Source: Promethearchaeota archaeon (GTDB taxonomy: Archaea > Asgardarchaeota > Lokiarchaeia > Sigyniarchaeales > SOKP01). Taken from it: a DNA stretch of 6,911 bases. Location: contig JAUWNA010000102.1 of NCBI GenBank assembly GCA_030612905.1, forward strand, positions 1 through 6,911, in the 5' to 3' direction. The stretch's first letter is position 1. The number at the start of each line of letters is the position of its first letter. A program made the position numbers and the translations under genes. Shown here in pieces: positions 1-6,304 of this stretch. The notes beneath the pieces are model-generated. The model searched no databases. It was not told where the DNA came from and saw only the letters and a list, made by a program, of their open reading frames with translations.

Positions 1-954
1 ACCTACAATCCAATTCTCTATACTATTACTAATAAGAGTATTTGAAAATTCTTCAACCTTTTTAGGATCGATAGCAATCAACATCCCTCCAGCAGTTTCA
101 TGACAGCTACAATCATCAAAAGCGTATCCTAATTCTTCTGAAAGGTTCTTTGAAAATCTTATTGATGGAATGGTTTCAATGATTGCTGATAAGGTAGAAT
201 TCTGCAACATTTCTTTTATATGACCACTTAGCCCGAAACCCGTTACATCTGTAATTGCATGAACGAATGAAAAATCTTGATAAGAATGAATAGTTTTTAC
301 TACGTTCTGATTTGGTGTTATCATTAATTCTATAGCAAAATCAATTGATTTTTGTAGTTCACTTCTTGAATATTGTTCTAACATTTCTGGAGTATCTTTA
401 AGAAGCCTATAAGCGGCCATAGTTGCTTGTAGGCCAATTGGTTTAGTTAAAATCAATTTATCTCCTTTTTTAACTCCTTGTTTTAGAATTATTGAGTCTT
501 TGTGAGCAAAACCTGAAGCTTCTCCTCCAATCATCGGCCATTCGCTATATATAGTATGACCTCCAACTACTTGCGAATTAATTTTTTCTTCCATAAAATA
601 TTTGATTCCTTTTAATATTCCTTCAGCTACTTCCATTGGAGTATTAGTATTAATCCCTAAAAATATTAACATTCCAGAAATATCTGGAACATTCATCGCA
701 AATATATCGCTAGTTACATTAGACGCAGCAATTTGACCCATAACTTCTGGTTCGTCGACAATAGGAGTAAAAACATCAATATTTTTGACCAAGACTAAAT
801 CACTATTTGGGACTGGGATGATTGCAGCATCTTCAATATCTCCTTGTAATCCCGCTCTCGCTAGTAAGTGCTCTAGGCTATTTGGACCAAGCTTGCAACT
901 TCATCCGTGAATCTTAACCTGTGAAGTAAGTCTATATACTTCCTTTTTCTCCAT
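1..954 (-). CDS. selD: Selenophosphate synthetase SelD, selenocysteine-containing, paralogue 1 (3' end beyond window)
   Basis: SelD converts selenide, ATP and water to selenophosphate, AMP and phosphate; selenophosphate is the selenium donor for selenocysteine. The frame from ATG at 954 is open to the window edge for 318 codons, apart from one TGA at 901-903. That TGA is codon 18 in the segment H-G-U-S-C-K-L. It occupies the catalytic Cys position of the family motif G-C-x-C-K, followed by the conserved Cys20 and Lys21. Further family motifs follow: GDIED near 39-43, the metal-binding region NVTSDIFAMN, GGHTI, the ITDVTGFGLSGH helix and ETAGG near the end. The start is set by GAGGTGA three bases upstream and by alignment of the YRLT segment with the copy at 1453-2490. 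Against that copy about 27 C-terminal residues are missing beyond position 1. Its own SECIS would also lie outside the window. The UGA is read as selenocysteine because the sequence on both sides is conserved; this is inference, but strong. Confidence 0.93.
901..903 (-). other. UGA selenocysteine codon of selD paralogue 1 (residue 18)
   Basis: The in-frame TGA is flanked by Gly17 and by Ser-Cys-Lys-Leu, matching the SelD active-site motif in which this position is Cys or Sec. Coding similarity to SelD continues on both sides without a frame change, which argues against a true stop or a broken gene. Confidence 0.9.
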
Positions 955-957
955 TTT

Positions 958-964
958 TCACCTC
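958..964 (-). promoter_or_regulatory. Ribosome binding site of selD paralogue 1
   Basis: GAGGTGA is complementary to the archaeal 16S rRNA 3' end and lies three bases before the ATG at 954. It fixes the start 17 codons before the UGA, so the short N-terminal segment is translated and belongs to the same protein. Confidence 0.75.
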
Positions 965-1000
965 AAATCTTATTTTATTTTAAATTTTGTTGACTAACTA

Positions 1001-1010
1001 CTATATAATA
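1001..1010 (-). promoter_or_regulatory. Possible TATA box for selD paralogue 1
   Basis: TATTATATAG on the minus strand lies about 47 bases before the start codon. Transcription starting some 25 bases downstream would give a leader of about 20 bases that contains the ribosome site. In such AT-rich DNA the match alone is weak evidence. Confidence 0.35.
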
Positions 1011-1357
1011 AAGGAATTATAAGAATTGTTAATTGAAAAAATCATTCTTATTTATTAATATTGTCGATTCTATTTATCTATTTCTTCGATAAACATTTAT
1101 TATCAATTTTAAAACAAATATTACACCCATGTTATAAGGACTTTAATAAAACAGTTGGTCTTCAAGGTAACTAAAAACTGCTTAATTAATTTTATTGTAT
1201 GCTTATTTTCCGGTTAAAACAAAAAAAAATTGAAGAGTTTTTCAATCAAAATGTAAATTCTTTAGGGTTTTCAAGGCGTCTTTTTAGATTGTACTTAAAA
1301 GAATGGAAGCGAAAAAATCTAAGTGAAATTAAAGATTTAGAAAATTAATTATAAATT
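1011..1357. other. AT-rich intergenic stretch between the two selD copies, no convincing gene
   Basis: No tRNA, CRISPR array or recognisable protein homologue is seen here. On the minus strand there is a T9 tract at 1229-1221, a possible second stop signal for the upstream selD transcript. On the plus strand there is a 49-codon open frame at 1199-1348, listed separately. Such a long gap suggests that the two selD genes are transcribed separately and not as a tight operon. Confidence 0.5.
1199..1348 (+). CDS. Possible small basic protein of 49 residues, unrecognised
   Basis: An ATG-to-TAA frame would encode a lysine/arginine-rich, probably helical peptide with a stretch SRRLFRLYLKEWKRKN followed by an acidic end. 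A stop lies four codons upstream, so it is not the visible end of a longer frame. No ribosome site precedes the ATG. It is the only plus-strand candidate and runs convergently toward the 3' end of selD at 1453. A K/R/N/F-rich composition is also what chance open frames give in AT-rich DNA, so it may well not be a gene. Confidence 0.15.
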   Translation: MLIFRLKQKKIEEFFNQNVNSLGFSRRLFRLYLKEWKRKNLSEIKDLEN

Positions 1358-1370
1358 GAAAATAAAAATA
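1358..1370 (-). terminator. U-rich tract after the SECIS of selD paralogue 2
   Basis: The minus strand reads TATTTTTATTTTC starting about 25 bases after the folded 3' UTR element. Archaeal RNA polymerase ends transcripts at U-rich tracts, and this is the first one downstream. It would leave the SECIS inside the mRNA. Confidence 0.35.
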
Positions 1371-1394
1371 GTATAGCTTTTCGATGCCGTCTTG

Positions 1395-1452
1395 CGATGG
1401 AATTCTCAATAAGCTCTCACATTTAGTGTTTTAGCTTATCTCATTGACATCG
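1395..1452 (-). promoter_or_regulatory. SECIS element, eukaryote-like, in the 3' UTR of selD paralogue 2
   Basis: Read on the minus strand, starting right after the TAA stop, the parts in order are as follows. Lower helix CGATG (1452-1448) pairs with CATCG (1399-1395). An internal loop has TCAA on one side and GAATTC on the other. Then TGA (1443-1441) faces GA (1407-1406), as in the tandem G-A quartet of eukaryotic SECIS. Helix GATAAGCT (1440-1433) pairs with AGCTTATT (1415-1408), eight pairs including one G-U. Next comes unpaired AAAA (1432-1429) facing AG, then a mini-helix CAC (1428-1426) with GTG (1420-1418) closing a five-base loop. Unpaired A residues 5' of an apical mini-helix are also typical of eukaryotic form 2 SECIS. 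The central helix is shorter than is usual in eukaryotes. Eukaryote-like SECIS elements have been described in Lokiarchaeota. The fold was done by hand, but its position and its match to the in-frame UGA make it convincing. Confidence 0.82.
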
Positions 1453-2490
1453 TTAAATTTTAGTTATTTCGACATGCTCAACATTTTTCGAAATTTGAAT
1501 AAGTCGAGGTTCATTAATGTTATCGATTGTTCCTACAATCCAATTGGATACATGAAATTCATTAGCAAGTCTCTTGGAAAATTCTTCAGCATATTCGTGA
1601 TCAACAGAAAGGAGCATGCCCCCGGCGGTCTCAGGCATTTCGCATTCATCGAATTTGTATCCAAAGTCGTACGATAGTTCTTTTGCAAGTTTAAATATCG
1701 GGACCTTCTTAATATTAGCTGAAAGGTCAGAATCTTGGAGCATCTCCTTTAAATGTCCTGAGAGTCCAAAACCGGAAACATCTGTCATTGAATGTACGAA
1801 AGATACGTCTTGATAAGAATGGATAGTCTTTACAACGTTTTGTAGCGGCATAGTCATAAATTCTATGGCTAAATCGATTGATTTGTCGATTTTAGCCTTG
1901 GAGTAAGTTTCCAAGAGGTCTGGTCTGTTTTTTTGTAAGCGATATGCAGCCATGATTGCTTGGTTTCCCACGGGTTTAGTCAGTATTAATTTATCACCCT
2001 CTTCTACGTATTTCTTTTTAATCAGTTTGTTTTTATTGACGAATCCTGAAGCTTCACCGCCAATTAAAGGCCATTCTGAATAGATTGTATGCCCTCCAAG
2101 TACTTTCGAGTGTATTTTATTTTCCATGAAATTTCTAATACCTTTCAATATTCCTTCTGCGATGTGCATAGGCATATTTTTTTTCAAACCTAGAAATATA
2201 AGCATTCCTGAGATGTCTAGAACGTTTAGCGCGAAAACATCGTTAGTTACATTTGCAGCAGCTATTTCACCCATTATATCTGGTTCGTCGATAATCGGTG
2301 TAAAGATGTCGATGTTTTTTACCAGTACTAAATCGGTGTTTGGTACGGGAATTACAGCAGAGTCCTCGATATCTCCTTTCAAGCCAGCGCCAGCCAACAA
2401 TTCGTCTAACTTTTTAGAATCAAGTTTACAGTTTCATCCGAATAATTTTGTCTGCAGTGTCAGTCGATAACTCTCTTCTTCTTGTAGCAT
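1453..2490 (-). CDS. selD: Selenophosphate synthetase SelD, selenocysteine-containing, paralogue 2 (complete)
   Basis: This is a full-length 345-residue SelD that makes selenophosphate from selenide and ATP in the cytoplasm. The only in-frame TGA (2434-2436) is residue 19 in F-G-U-N-C-K-L, the catalytic Cys/Sec position, with Cys21 and the ATP-contacting Lys22 following. Other motifs are GDIED (39-43), NID (59-61), the metal-site segment NVTNDVFALN (80-89), GGHTI (132-136), MTDVSGFGLSGH (235-246) and ETAGG (287-291). The length is normal for the family. The ATG at 2490 is the only ATG, GTG or TTG between the upstream in-frame stop and the UGA, and GAGGTGA directly precedes it. A conventional call would start at TTG 2400, lacking the first 30 residues and the active site. 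A SECIS follows the stop codon. The gene is 165 bases downstream of the HEAT-repeat gene. It is highly similar to the partial copy at 1-954 but visibly richer in CG dinucleotides. Confidence 0.95.
2434..2436 (-). other. UGA selenocysteine codon of selD paralogue 2 (residue 19)
   Basis: The TGA falls between Gly18 and Asn20-Cys21-Lys22, at the residue that in SelD enzymes is catalytic Cys or Sec. The frame is conserved on both sides, the other paralogue has TGA at the same alignment column, and a SECIS-like fold lies in the 3' UTR. Confidence 0.93.
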
Positions 2491-2497
2491 TCACCTC
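2491..2497 (-). promoter_or_regulatory. Ribosome binding site of selD paralogue 2
   Basis: GAGGTGA abuts the ATG at 2490 with no spacer, against three bases in the other selD. The tight spacing is unusual, but no other start codon exists before the UGA, so this site decides the start. Confidence 0.6.
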
Positions 2498-2591
2498 ACG
2501 ATTTCTTAAATATATTATAAACCTTATTGATTGTGAATTTAAAAGACAATCTGAATATATTAATATTTTCGTAATAAATTATTTACTATTT

Positions 2592-2601
2592 CGATATAAA
2601 A
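2592..2601 (-). promoter_or_regulatory. Possible TATA box for selD paralogue 2
   Basis: The minus strand reads TTTTTATATC about 100 bases before the start codon, just downstream of the T8 tract that may end the HEAT-repeat gene. Another TATA-like run, TTATAATATATTTAAG, lies closer to the ATG (about 2520-2505). Which one is used cannot be told from sequence. Confidence 0.25.
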
Positions 2602-2624
2602 AGGAGATTTTTTTAGTATTCTAC

Positions 2625-2632
2625 AAAAAAAA
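2625..2632 (-). terminator. U8 tract after the HEAT-repeat gene
   Basis: The minus strand carries eight consecutive T 24 bases after the stop codon of the 969-residue protein, in an A/T-only context. It fits an archaeal U-tract terminator and would separate this transcript from the selD gene downstream. Confidence 0.35.
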
Positions 2633-2655
2633 CTTATTTTTTATTATATTTTTTT

Positions 2656-5565
2656 TTAGGGAAGTAGAAGATCAATCTTCTTAGTTATTCTACGCGTAAT
2701 GTCGAAAGGGTCTTTATAAAAAATATTAAGCTTTACTTCGTCAACTGCGGGGTCTGTTAAGTTTTTTTCAATATTTCGTTCGATTCTTAAGACATAATTG
2801 AACTTAAACACATTTCCAGGTTTTAACTCGTTAATATATAGATATTTAGGAAAGCTTTCTTTTCTCAAAAAGGTTAGGTACACAGGAGTTTTAAGAGAAA
2901 TTTGTAATTCTGTAAACATTAGATTAGTTGGATTGTTCAATTTAAAATTAAAATAAATCTTATTTCCTATCGTCTTTATGCTCTTAAAGAACAGGATATC
3001 CTTCGGTTCAATAATATCTTCAATCTTTGGCGAATAAAGGCTGTCCTTAATAATTCTCGCATTGAGTTTATTTTTATTAACGAACTTTACAAGTTTTTCT
3101 TTCAGCAGTTCGATATCTAGATCTATAAAAGAGGAAAGACTTTCCAATTTGATAGGATTCATGACATCGAGATAATATTTTATTTGGTTTAAGAGAAGTT
3201 TATCCCTACTCTTTAGTGTGAAGATTTTTAGTTTATTGATAAGCATTTCCTTAAACGATACAAATTTTGTAATAGAAGGTCTTATGTATAGGTTAAAAAC
3301 ATCGTTTTCTTCAGTTAGTTTTCCTACAATATTGTCTATTTGATTTTCATAATCCTCGATAAAATTTTGAATTTGGTTAGTATTCATTTCTATAAGCTTT
3401 CTTGCGTCCGAGAATTCACTCCTTTTTAGCAAGATACTTAATTTTGATTCTAAATTAACGAAACTATCGTTAAATCGTTTAAGACCTTCAATTCCTTGCG
3501 TGATGACTGATTGTATATGGCCTTGGAATAATATTGAAGATAACATTTTAAGTTTCTGATCTTTAACAGTACCATTAGAGCGTTGAATTTCAAGTACAAT
3601 TCTATCTTTTATTAATCTGACTTTTCTATCTAAATCGCTTAAATATTCTTGAAGTTCTATCTTAACAGCAACCCAGTTTCTTAACAAACCCTTAAACATT
3701 TCATTAAACTCTACATTCTGCACTAAGATTTCACGAATATCGTCATCAAGTTTGAATAGATAATTTCTAAGTTGTGTAATTTGCTCAAATCTTTCTTCGA
3801 TTTCGTCATCAGGAAAAGGCTCTAATATCAACTCGTCAAAGCTTTCGGGAAGTTTATAATCCTTCACATAATCATATTGAACTTTTAAAACTTTAATACG
3901 GTCTTCTAAAAGTTTAACTTTTGATTTTAGGCTAATAGTAAATTCTGCTTTCTTTTCTTCAAAAATCTCGGAAATGAATCCTTTGATAATACTGAGTTCA
4001 TCAATAATGGTAACTTTAGTTTCTTCCCAATCCTCTATTAAATTAAACGCTAATCTCTTGTACTCGAATTTGTTTATTCTTTTATTAAATTTCTTTATTT
4101 TTTTTAGAATCTTGCGGTATATCTTATCAAGTTCTATTTCAGTCTCTTGAAATTTGAATTCTTTTATGTATGAATTCATTTTTTCTCTAAATTGAGCCGG
4201 AATTTTTTGGAATTCGTAAATTGTTTTATGAAATATTTCTAAATCTTCGTTAACATTTTGAATTGTTTTATCAATTTCTTTAAATTTTGCCTTGATATTT
4301 CTTATCGTATAAATTATTTCTTCGTTCACATCTGGATCGCTTTCATTTTTTAAAACTTTTTCCAATTCAATAAAAATCCAGACTGCAACTTTTTGATTTT
4401 CTAATATGAAGCTTATATTCCTCAAAAGAATAATGGTTTTTTTTCTTTGGCGCCAATATTTTGATTCTAATTTGTATAAAATTTTTGCAATTTCGTTCTC
4501 AATTTCTACTTGATACTCTTCATAAAGGCGCTTGAAAACGAGAGCAACAGCATTTCTGACGTTTTCAGAGGGATTCTCAAACTCTTCAAAGATGTAATTA
4601 AAAACTTCCATGATATTATTTTGACATAAGTGATACAGCGCATTGATGATTACATTTCTAAATTCGGGCTCGCCCGTGTATAATGCTGTTTTTAGGTTCG
4701 CCCAAATTTGATCGAAATTATTCTGCGCAATGTTTACTAAAGAATCGATTACTCTAAGTTGGATGCGGTAGTTATTTTCTTTTAAAAGGTTAATCAATTT
4801 AGGTATTATTGGAATTATTTCTGACGATTTTTCTTTCCCTATTTCTCCAATTAGCCAAATAATAAGTTCTTTTACGCGAGCTTTTTCGTTGTAAAGAAGG
4901 TTTAATAAAACGTACATAATATTTTCCTTAGATAAAAAATATGTACCAAGGATTTTTAAAAGTTCTGCGGACGACCTCGCAACATCATCGTCTTCGTCCC
5001 TCAAATTAACGATTACAATGGAAAGTAACGGCTCTAATTCGCGTATCTTAGTGTAATCTTGATTTATAATTTTCTTAAGAGTCTTGATAACTTGAAGTTT
5101 AACCTCCCAGTCATTATCCATTAATTTTTCTGTAAATTCTTCAATAATGTCTCGTAACTTTTCTCTATCAATGTGTAAAGAAAGAATTAAACTTCCTATA
5201 ATCTTTACAGCTAATCGCCTAATAGAGGGTTCTTGATCAAAAAGTCGTGACCTTATCTTATTTATTAGATCAATTAGTAAGTTTGGACGATACATTGAAA
5301 TTTGATAAAGAATTTCCAAAGAAACTAATCTAATCCAGGAGTTAATATCATTTATCGTATTTGCTAAGTTTCTTACCGTTCTTAAAGAAATTGCCGGTGA
5401 CTTATCACAGATTTTATTTAATAAAGTTAAACTATCGTACAGTAGTTCTTTATTTGAATTCTCTGGATTTTCAATAATTTCAAAAAGGTCTTCAGCGGCT
5501 TTTTCATAACTTCCGCTTAAAATCAATTCTTCAACTTTTCTTGCATCTAATGTCAGAATAGTCAA
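2656..5565 (-). CDS. Large HEAT-repeat protein with coiled-coil middle, PCI-like winged helix and Ig-like C-terminal domain
   Basis: I do not recognise a named family for this 969-residue protein. Residues 60-430 form an alpha-solenoid of about nine or ten HEAT-like repeats, with repeat helices at about 111-127, 151-167, 191-207, 226-243, 263-280, 299-314, 331-350, 369-384 and 410-424. Residues 430-780 are charged and helical with coiled-coil character. Residues 786-845 resemble a PCI-type winged helix: a short helix (IKYYLD), a hydrophobic second helix (LESLSSFIDL), a recognition helix, then KNKLNARI as the wing. Residues 855-969 are strand-rich (LNNPTNLMF, KPGNVFKF, LNIFYKDPF) like an Ig-like or appendage sandwich. 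No signal peptide or membrane segment is seen, so it is probably cytoplasmic. The overall order of solenoid, linker and beta-sandwich recalls adaptin and COPI large subunits, but that is architecture only. There is no ATG in frame near the 5' end. TTG at 5565, preceded by AAGG, is the best start, with TAA five codons upstream. It is flanked by likely terminators and appears to be its own transcript. Confidence 0.88.
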   Translation of the reverse strand: MTILTLDARKVEELILSGSYEKAAEDLFEIIENPENSNKELLYDSLTLLNKICDKSPAISLRTVRNLANTINDINSWIRLVSLEILYQISMYRPNLLIDLINKIRSRLFDQEPSIRRLAVKIIGSLILSLHIDREKLRDIIEEFTEKLMDNDWEVKLQVIKTLKKIINQDYTKIRELEPLLSIVIVNLRDEDDDVARSSAELLKILGTYFLSKENIMYVLLNLLYNEKARVKELIIWLIGEIGKEKSSEIIPIIPKLINLLKENNYRIQLRVIDSLVNIAQNNFDQIWANLKTALYTGEPEFRNVIINALYHLCQNNIMEVFNYIFEEFENPSENVRNAVALVFKRLYEEYQVEIENEIAKILYKLESKYWRQRKKTIILLRNISFILENQKVAVWIFIELEKVLKNESDPDVNEEIIYTIRNIKAKFKEIDKTIQNVNEDLEIFHKTIYEFQKIPAQFREKMNSYIKEFKFQETEIELDKIYRKILKKIKKFNKRINKFEYKRLAFNLIEDWEETKVTIIDELSIIKGFISEIFEEKKAEFTISLKSKVKLLEDRIKVLKVQYDYVKDYKLPESFDELILEPFPDDEIEERFEQITQLRNYLFKLDDDIREILVQNVEFNEMFKGLLRNWVAVKIELQEYLSDLDRKVRLIKDRIVLEIQRSNGTVKDQKLKMLSSILFQGHIQSVITQGIEGLKRFNDSFVNLESKLSILLKRSEFSDARKLIEMNTNQIQNFIEDYENQIDNIVGKLTEENDVFNLYIRPSITKFVSFKEMLINKLKIFTLKSRDKLLLNQIKYYLDVMNPIKLESLSSFIDLDIELLKEKLVKFVNKNKLNARIIKDSLYSPKIEDIIEPKDILFFKSIKTIGNKIYFNFKLNNPTNLMFTELQISLKTPVYLTFLRKESFPKYLYINELKPGNVFKFNYVLRIERNIEKNLTDPAVDEVKLNIFYKDPFDITRRITKKIDLLLP

Positions 5566-5602
5566 TAGCCTTGTATCTTATAATTCTAATATTGAACTAA
5601 TT

Positions 5603-5631
5603 ACATTTTTGATGTTAATCTTTAAAAATGT
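5603..5631. repeat. Inverted repeat in the leader of the HEAT-repeat gene
   Basis: ACATTTTT (5603-5610) and AAAAATGT (5624-5631) are perfect 8-base arms around a 13-base spacer, some 40 bases before the TTG start. It could be an operator for a dimeric repressor or a weak leader hairpin. In AT-rich DNA it could also be chance. Confidence 0.3.
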
Positions 5632-5645
5632 TTTTCAACTATATC

Positions 5646-5665
5646 ATAAAATTATATCATTTTAT
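5646..5665. repeat. AT-rich inverted repeat between the hydratase and HEAT-repeat genes
   Basis: ATAAAAT and ATTTTAT are perfect 7-base arms around a six-base centre, TATATC. The site lies just after the U-rich stop tract of the upstream gene and may be part of the promoter of the HEAT-repeat gene. Composition alone makes such repeats common here. Confidence 0.25.
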
Positions 5666-5675
5666 AATTAATCAG

Positions 5676-5710
5676 AAAAAAAACAAAAAAATAATAGTAA
5701 ACTAAAAAAA
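5676..5710 (-). terminator. U-rich terminator after the hydratase pair
   Basis: On the minus strand three T runs follow the stop codon within 50 bases: T7 (5710-5704), T7 (5691-5685) and T8 (5683-5676), the last two separated only by a G. This is the strongest U-tract cluster in the window and fits the end of the two-gene hydratase transcript. Confidence 0.5.
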
Positions 5711-5725
5711 TATTGAGATTGATAT

Positions 5726-6274
5726 TTATTCAAATAATTCAACTATCGCTGATCCAGGAGTTGCAATTCTCTCTCGATAAGTAAGAATTCCCTCTGGAAC
5801 ATCCTTTGTTTTGACTAATCCTTTCTCAATATCCTTTTCAGAAATATACCCTCTCTCACCTGCTTCAAATTGCTTTATAATATTACCGTCTTTATCTTTA
5901 ATATCAACATCTGTTATTGTAGTTTGCTTAACATCGAAATAAACTCTCTTCCCTTCAATCTTTGTAATGTTAGCTCCAGTAATAAGTAAATCTCCGCATC
6001 TTACCATAGATCTCATTGAAACGTCTGTTTCAACGAGTTTTCCATATTTTCCATGCTCTAGAAAATCTTCAAATAATTTTGTAATGAATCCAAAACTAAA
6101 GAGCCCATGAGCTATTACACCTTTAAGCCCCGCCTTCTCAGCTACAACATCATTTGTGTGTATTGGGTTGGTATCTCCTGATGCTTTCGCATATTTTTTT
6201 AACAAATCTCGGGTAATTCCATTAAATTCATTTTTAATAACTTCTCCAACTTTAACATCTGAAATTTTTACCAT
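5726..6274 (-). CDS. MaoC-like (R)-specific hydratase/dehydratase, HadB-type catalytic subunit
   Basis: This 182-residue hot-dog-fold protein belongs to the MaoC/(R)-hydratase family, which adds water reversibly to trans-2-enoyl-CoA or enoyl-ACP to give the (3R)-hydroxyacyl thioester. The hydratase signature is intact: A-S-G-D34-T-N36-P37-I-H39, with Asp34 and His39 as the expected catalytic pair, followed by GVIAHGLFS (52-60) in the central helix. RCGDLL near 92-97 matches the usual P/C-GD turn. The family core is about 140-150 residues; here it ends in an extra 30-40 residues (KDIEKGLVKT to the end) that I cannot assign. The ATG at 6274 has GGAGGT eight bases upstream. It starts 30 bases after the HadA-like gene ends, so the two are almost certainly co-transcribed and probably form a heteromer, as HadA and HadB do in mycobacteria. 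The physiological substrate, fatty acid breakdown or synthesis, cannot be told from sequence. Confidence 0.87.
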   Translation of the reverse strand: MVKISDVKVGEVIKNEFNGITRDLLKKYAKASGDTNPIHTNDVVAEKAGLKGVIAHGLFSFGFITKLFEDFLEHGKYGKLVETDVSMRSMVRCGDLLITGANITKIEGKRVYFDVKQTTITDVDIKDKDGNIIKQFEAGERGYISEKDIEKGLVKTKDVPEGILTYRERIATPGSAIVELFE

Positions 6275-6282
6275 TTTTTTTT

Positions 6283-6288
6283 ACCTCC
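6283..6288 (-). promoter_or_regulatory. Ribosome binding site of the HadB-type gene
   Basis: GGAGGT lies eight bases before the ATG at 6274 and confirms that start. An ATG overlapping the site at 6290 is out of frame and is not used for this protein. Confidence 0.7.
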
Positions 6289-6304
6289 ATTTTTTTCTGC
6301 AGCA

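Noticed and set aside
955..1394. A tRNA (for example tRNA-Sec) hidden between the selD genes
   Set aside because: GG-T-T-like stretches near 1265 are not accompanied by an acceptor stem or a GC-rich cloverleaf on either strand.
1453..2400. selD starting at TTG 2400, or read as a pseudogene broken by a stop
   Set aside because: The 30 codons upstream of 2400 carry the SelD active site in the same frame, with ATG and ribosome site. The stop falls exactly on the catalytic Cys/Sec position in both copies, so recoding explains it better than decay.
2380..2436. Bacterial-type SECIS hairpin just after the UGA
   Set aside because: I looked directly downstream of the UGA in the coding sequence and found no clear stem-loop with a suitable apical loop; the 3' UTR element fits better.
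1444..2470. Several plus-strand open frames across selD paralogue 2
   Set aside because: They lie antisense to a frame with full SelD homology, have no recognisable motifs of their own and no ribosome sites.
1..2490. The two selD copies as a recent duplication or an assembly repeat
   Set aside because: The DNA sequences differ throughout, including many synonymous and conservative changes and a different CG content, so they are old paralogues and not a recent or artificial repeat.
2448..2684. Plus-strand open frame of 78 codons rich in Phe, Leu, Ile and Lys
   Set aside because: It spans the intergenic gap, the 5' end of selD and the 3' end of the HEAT-repeat gene on the opposite strand. Its composition is what translated poly-A/T gives, and it has no ribosome site.
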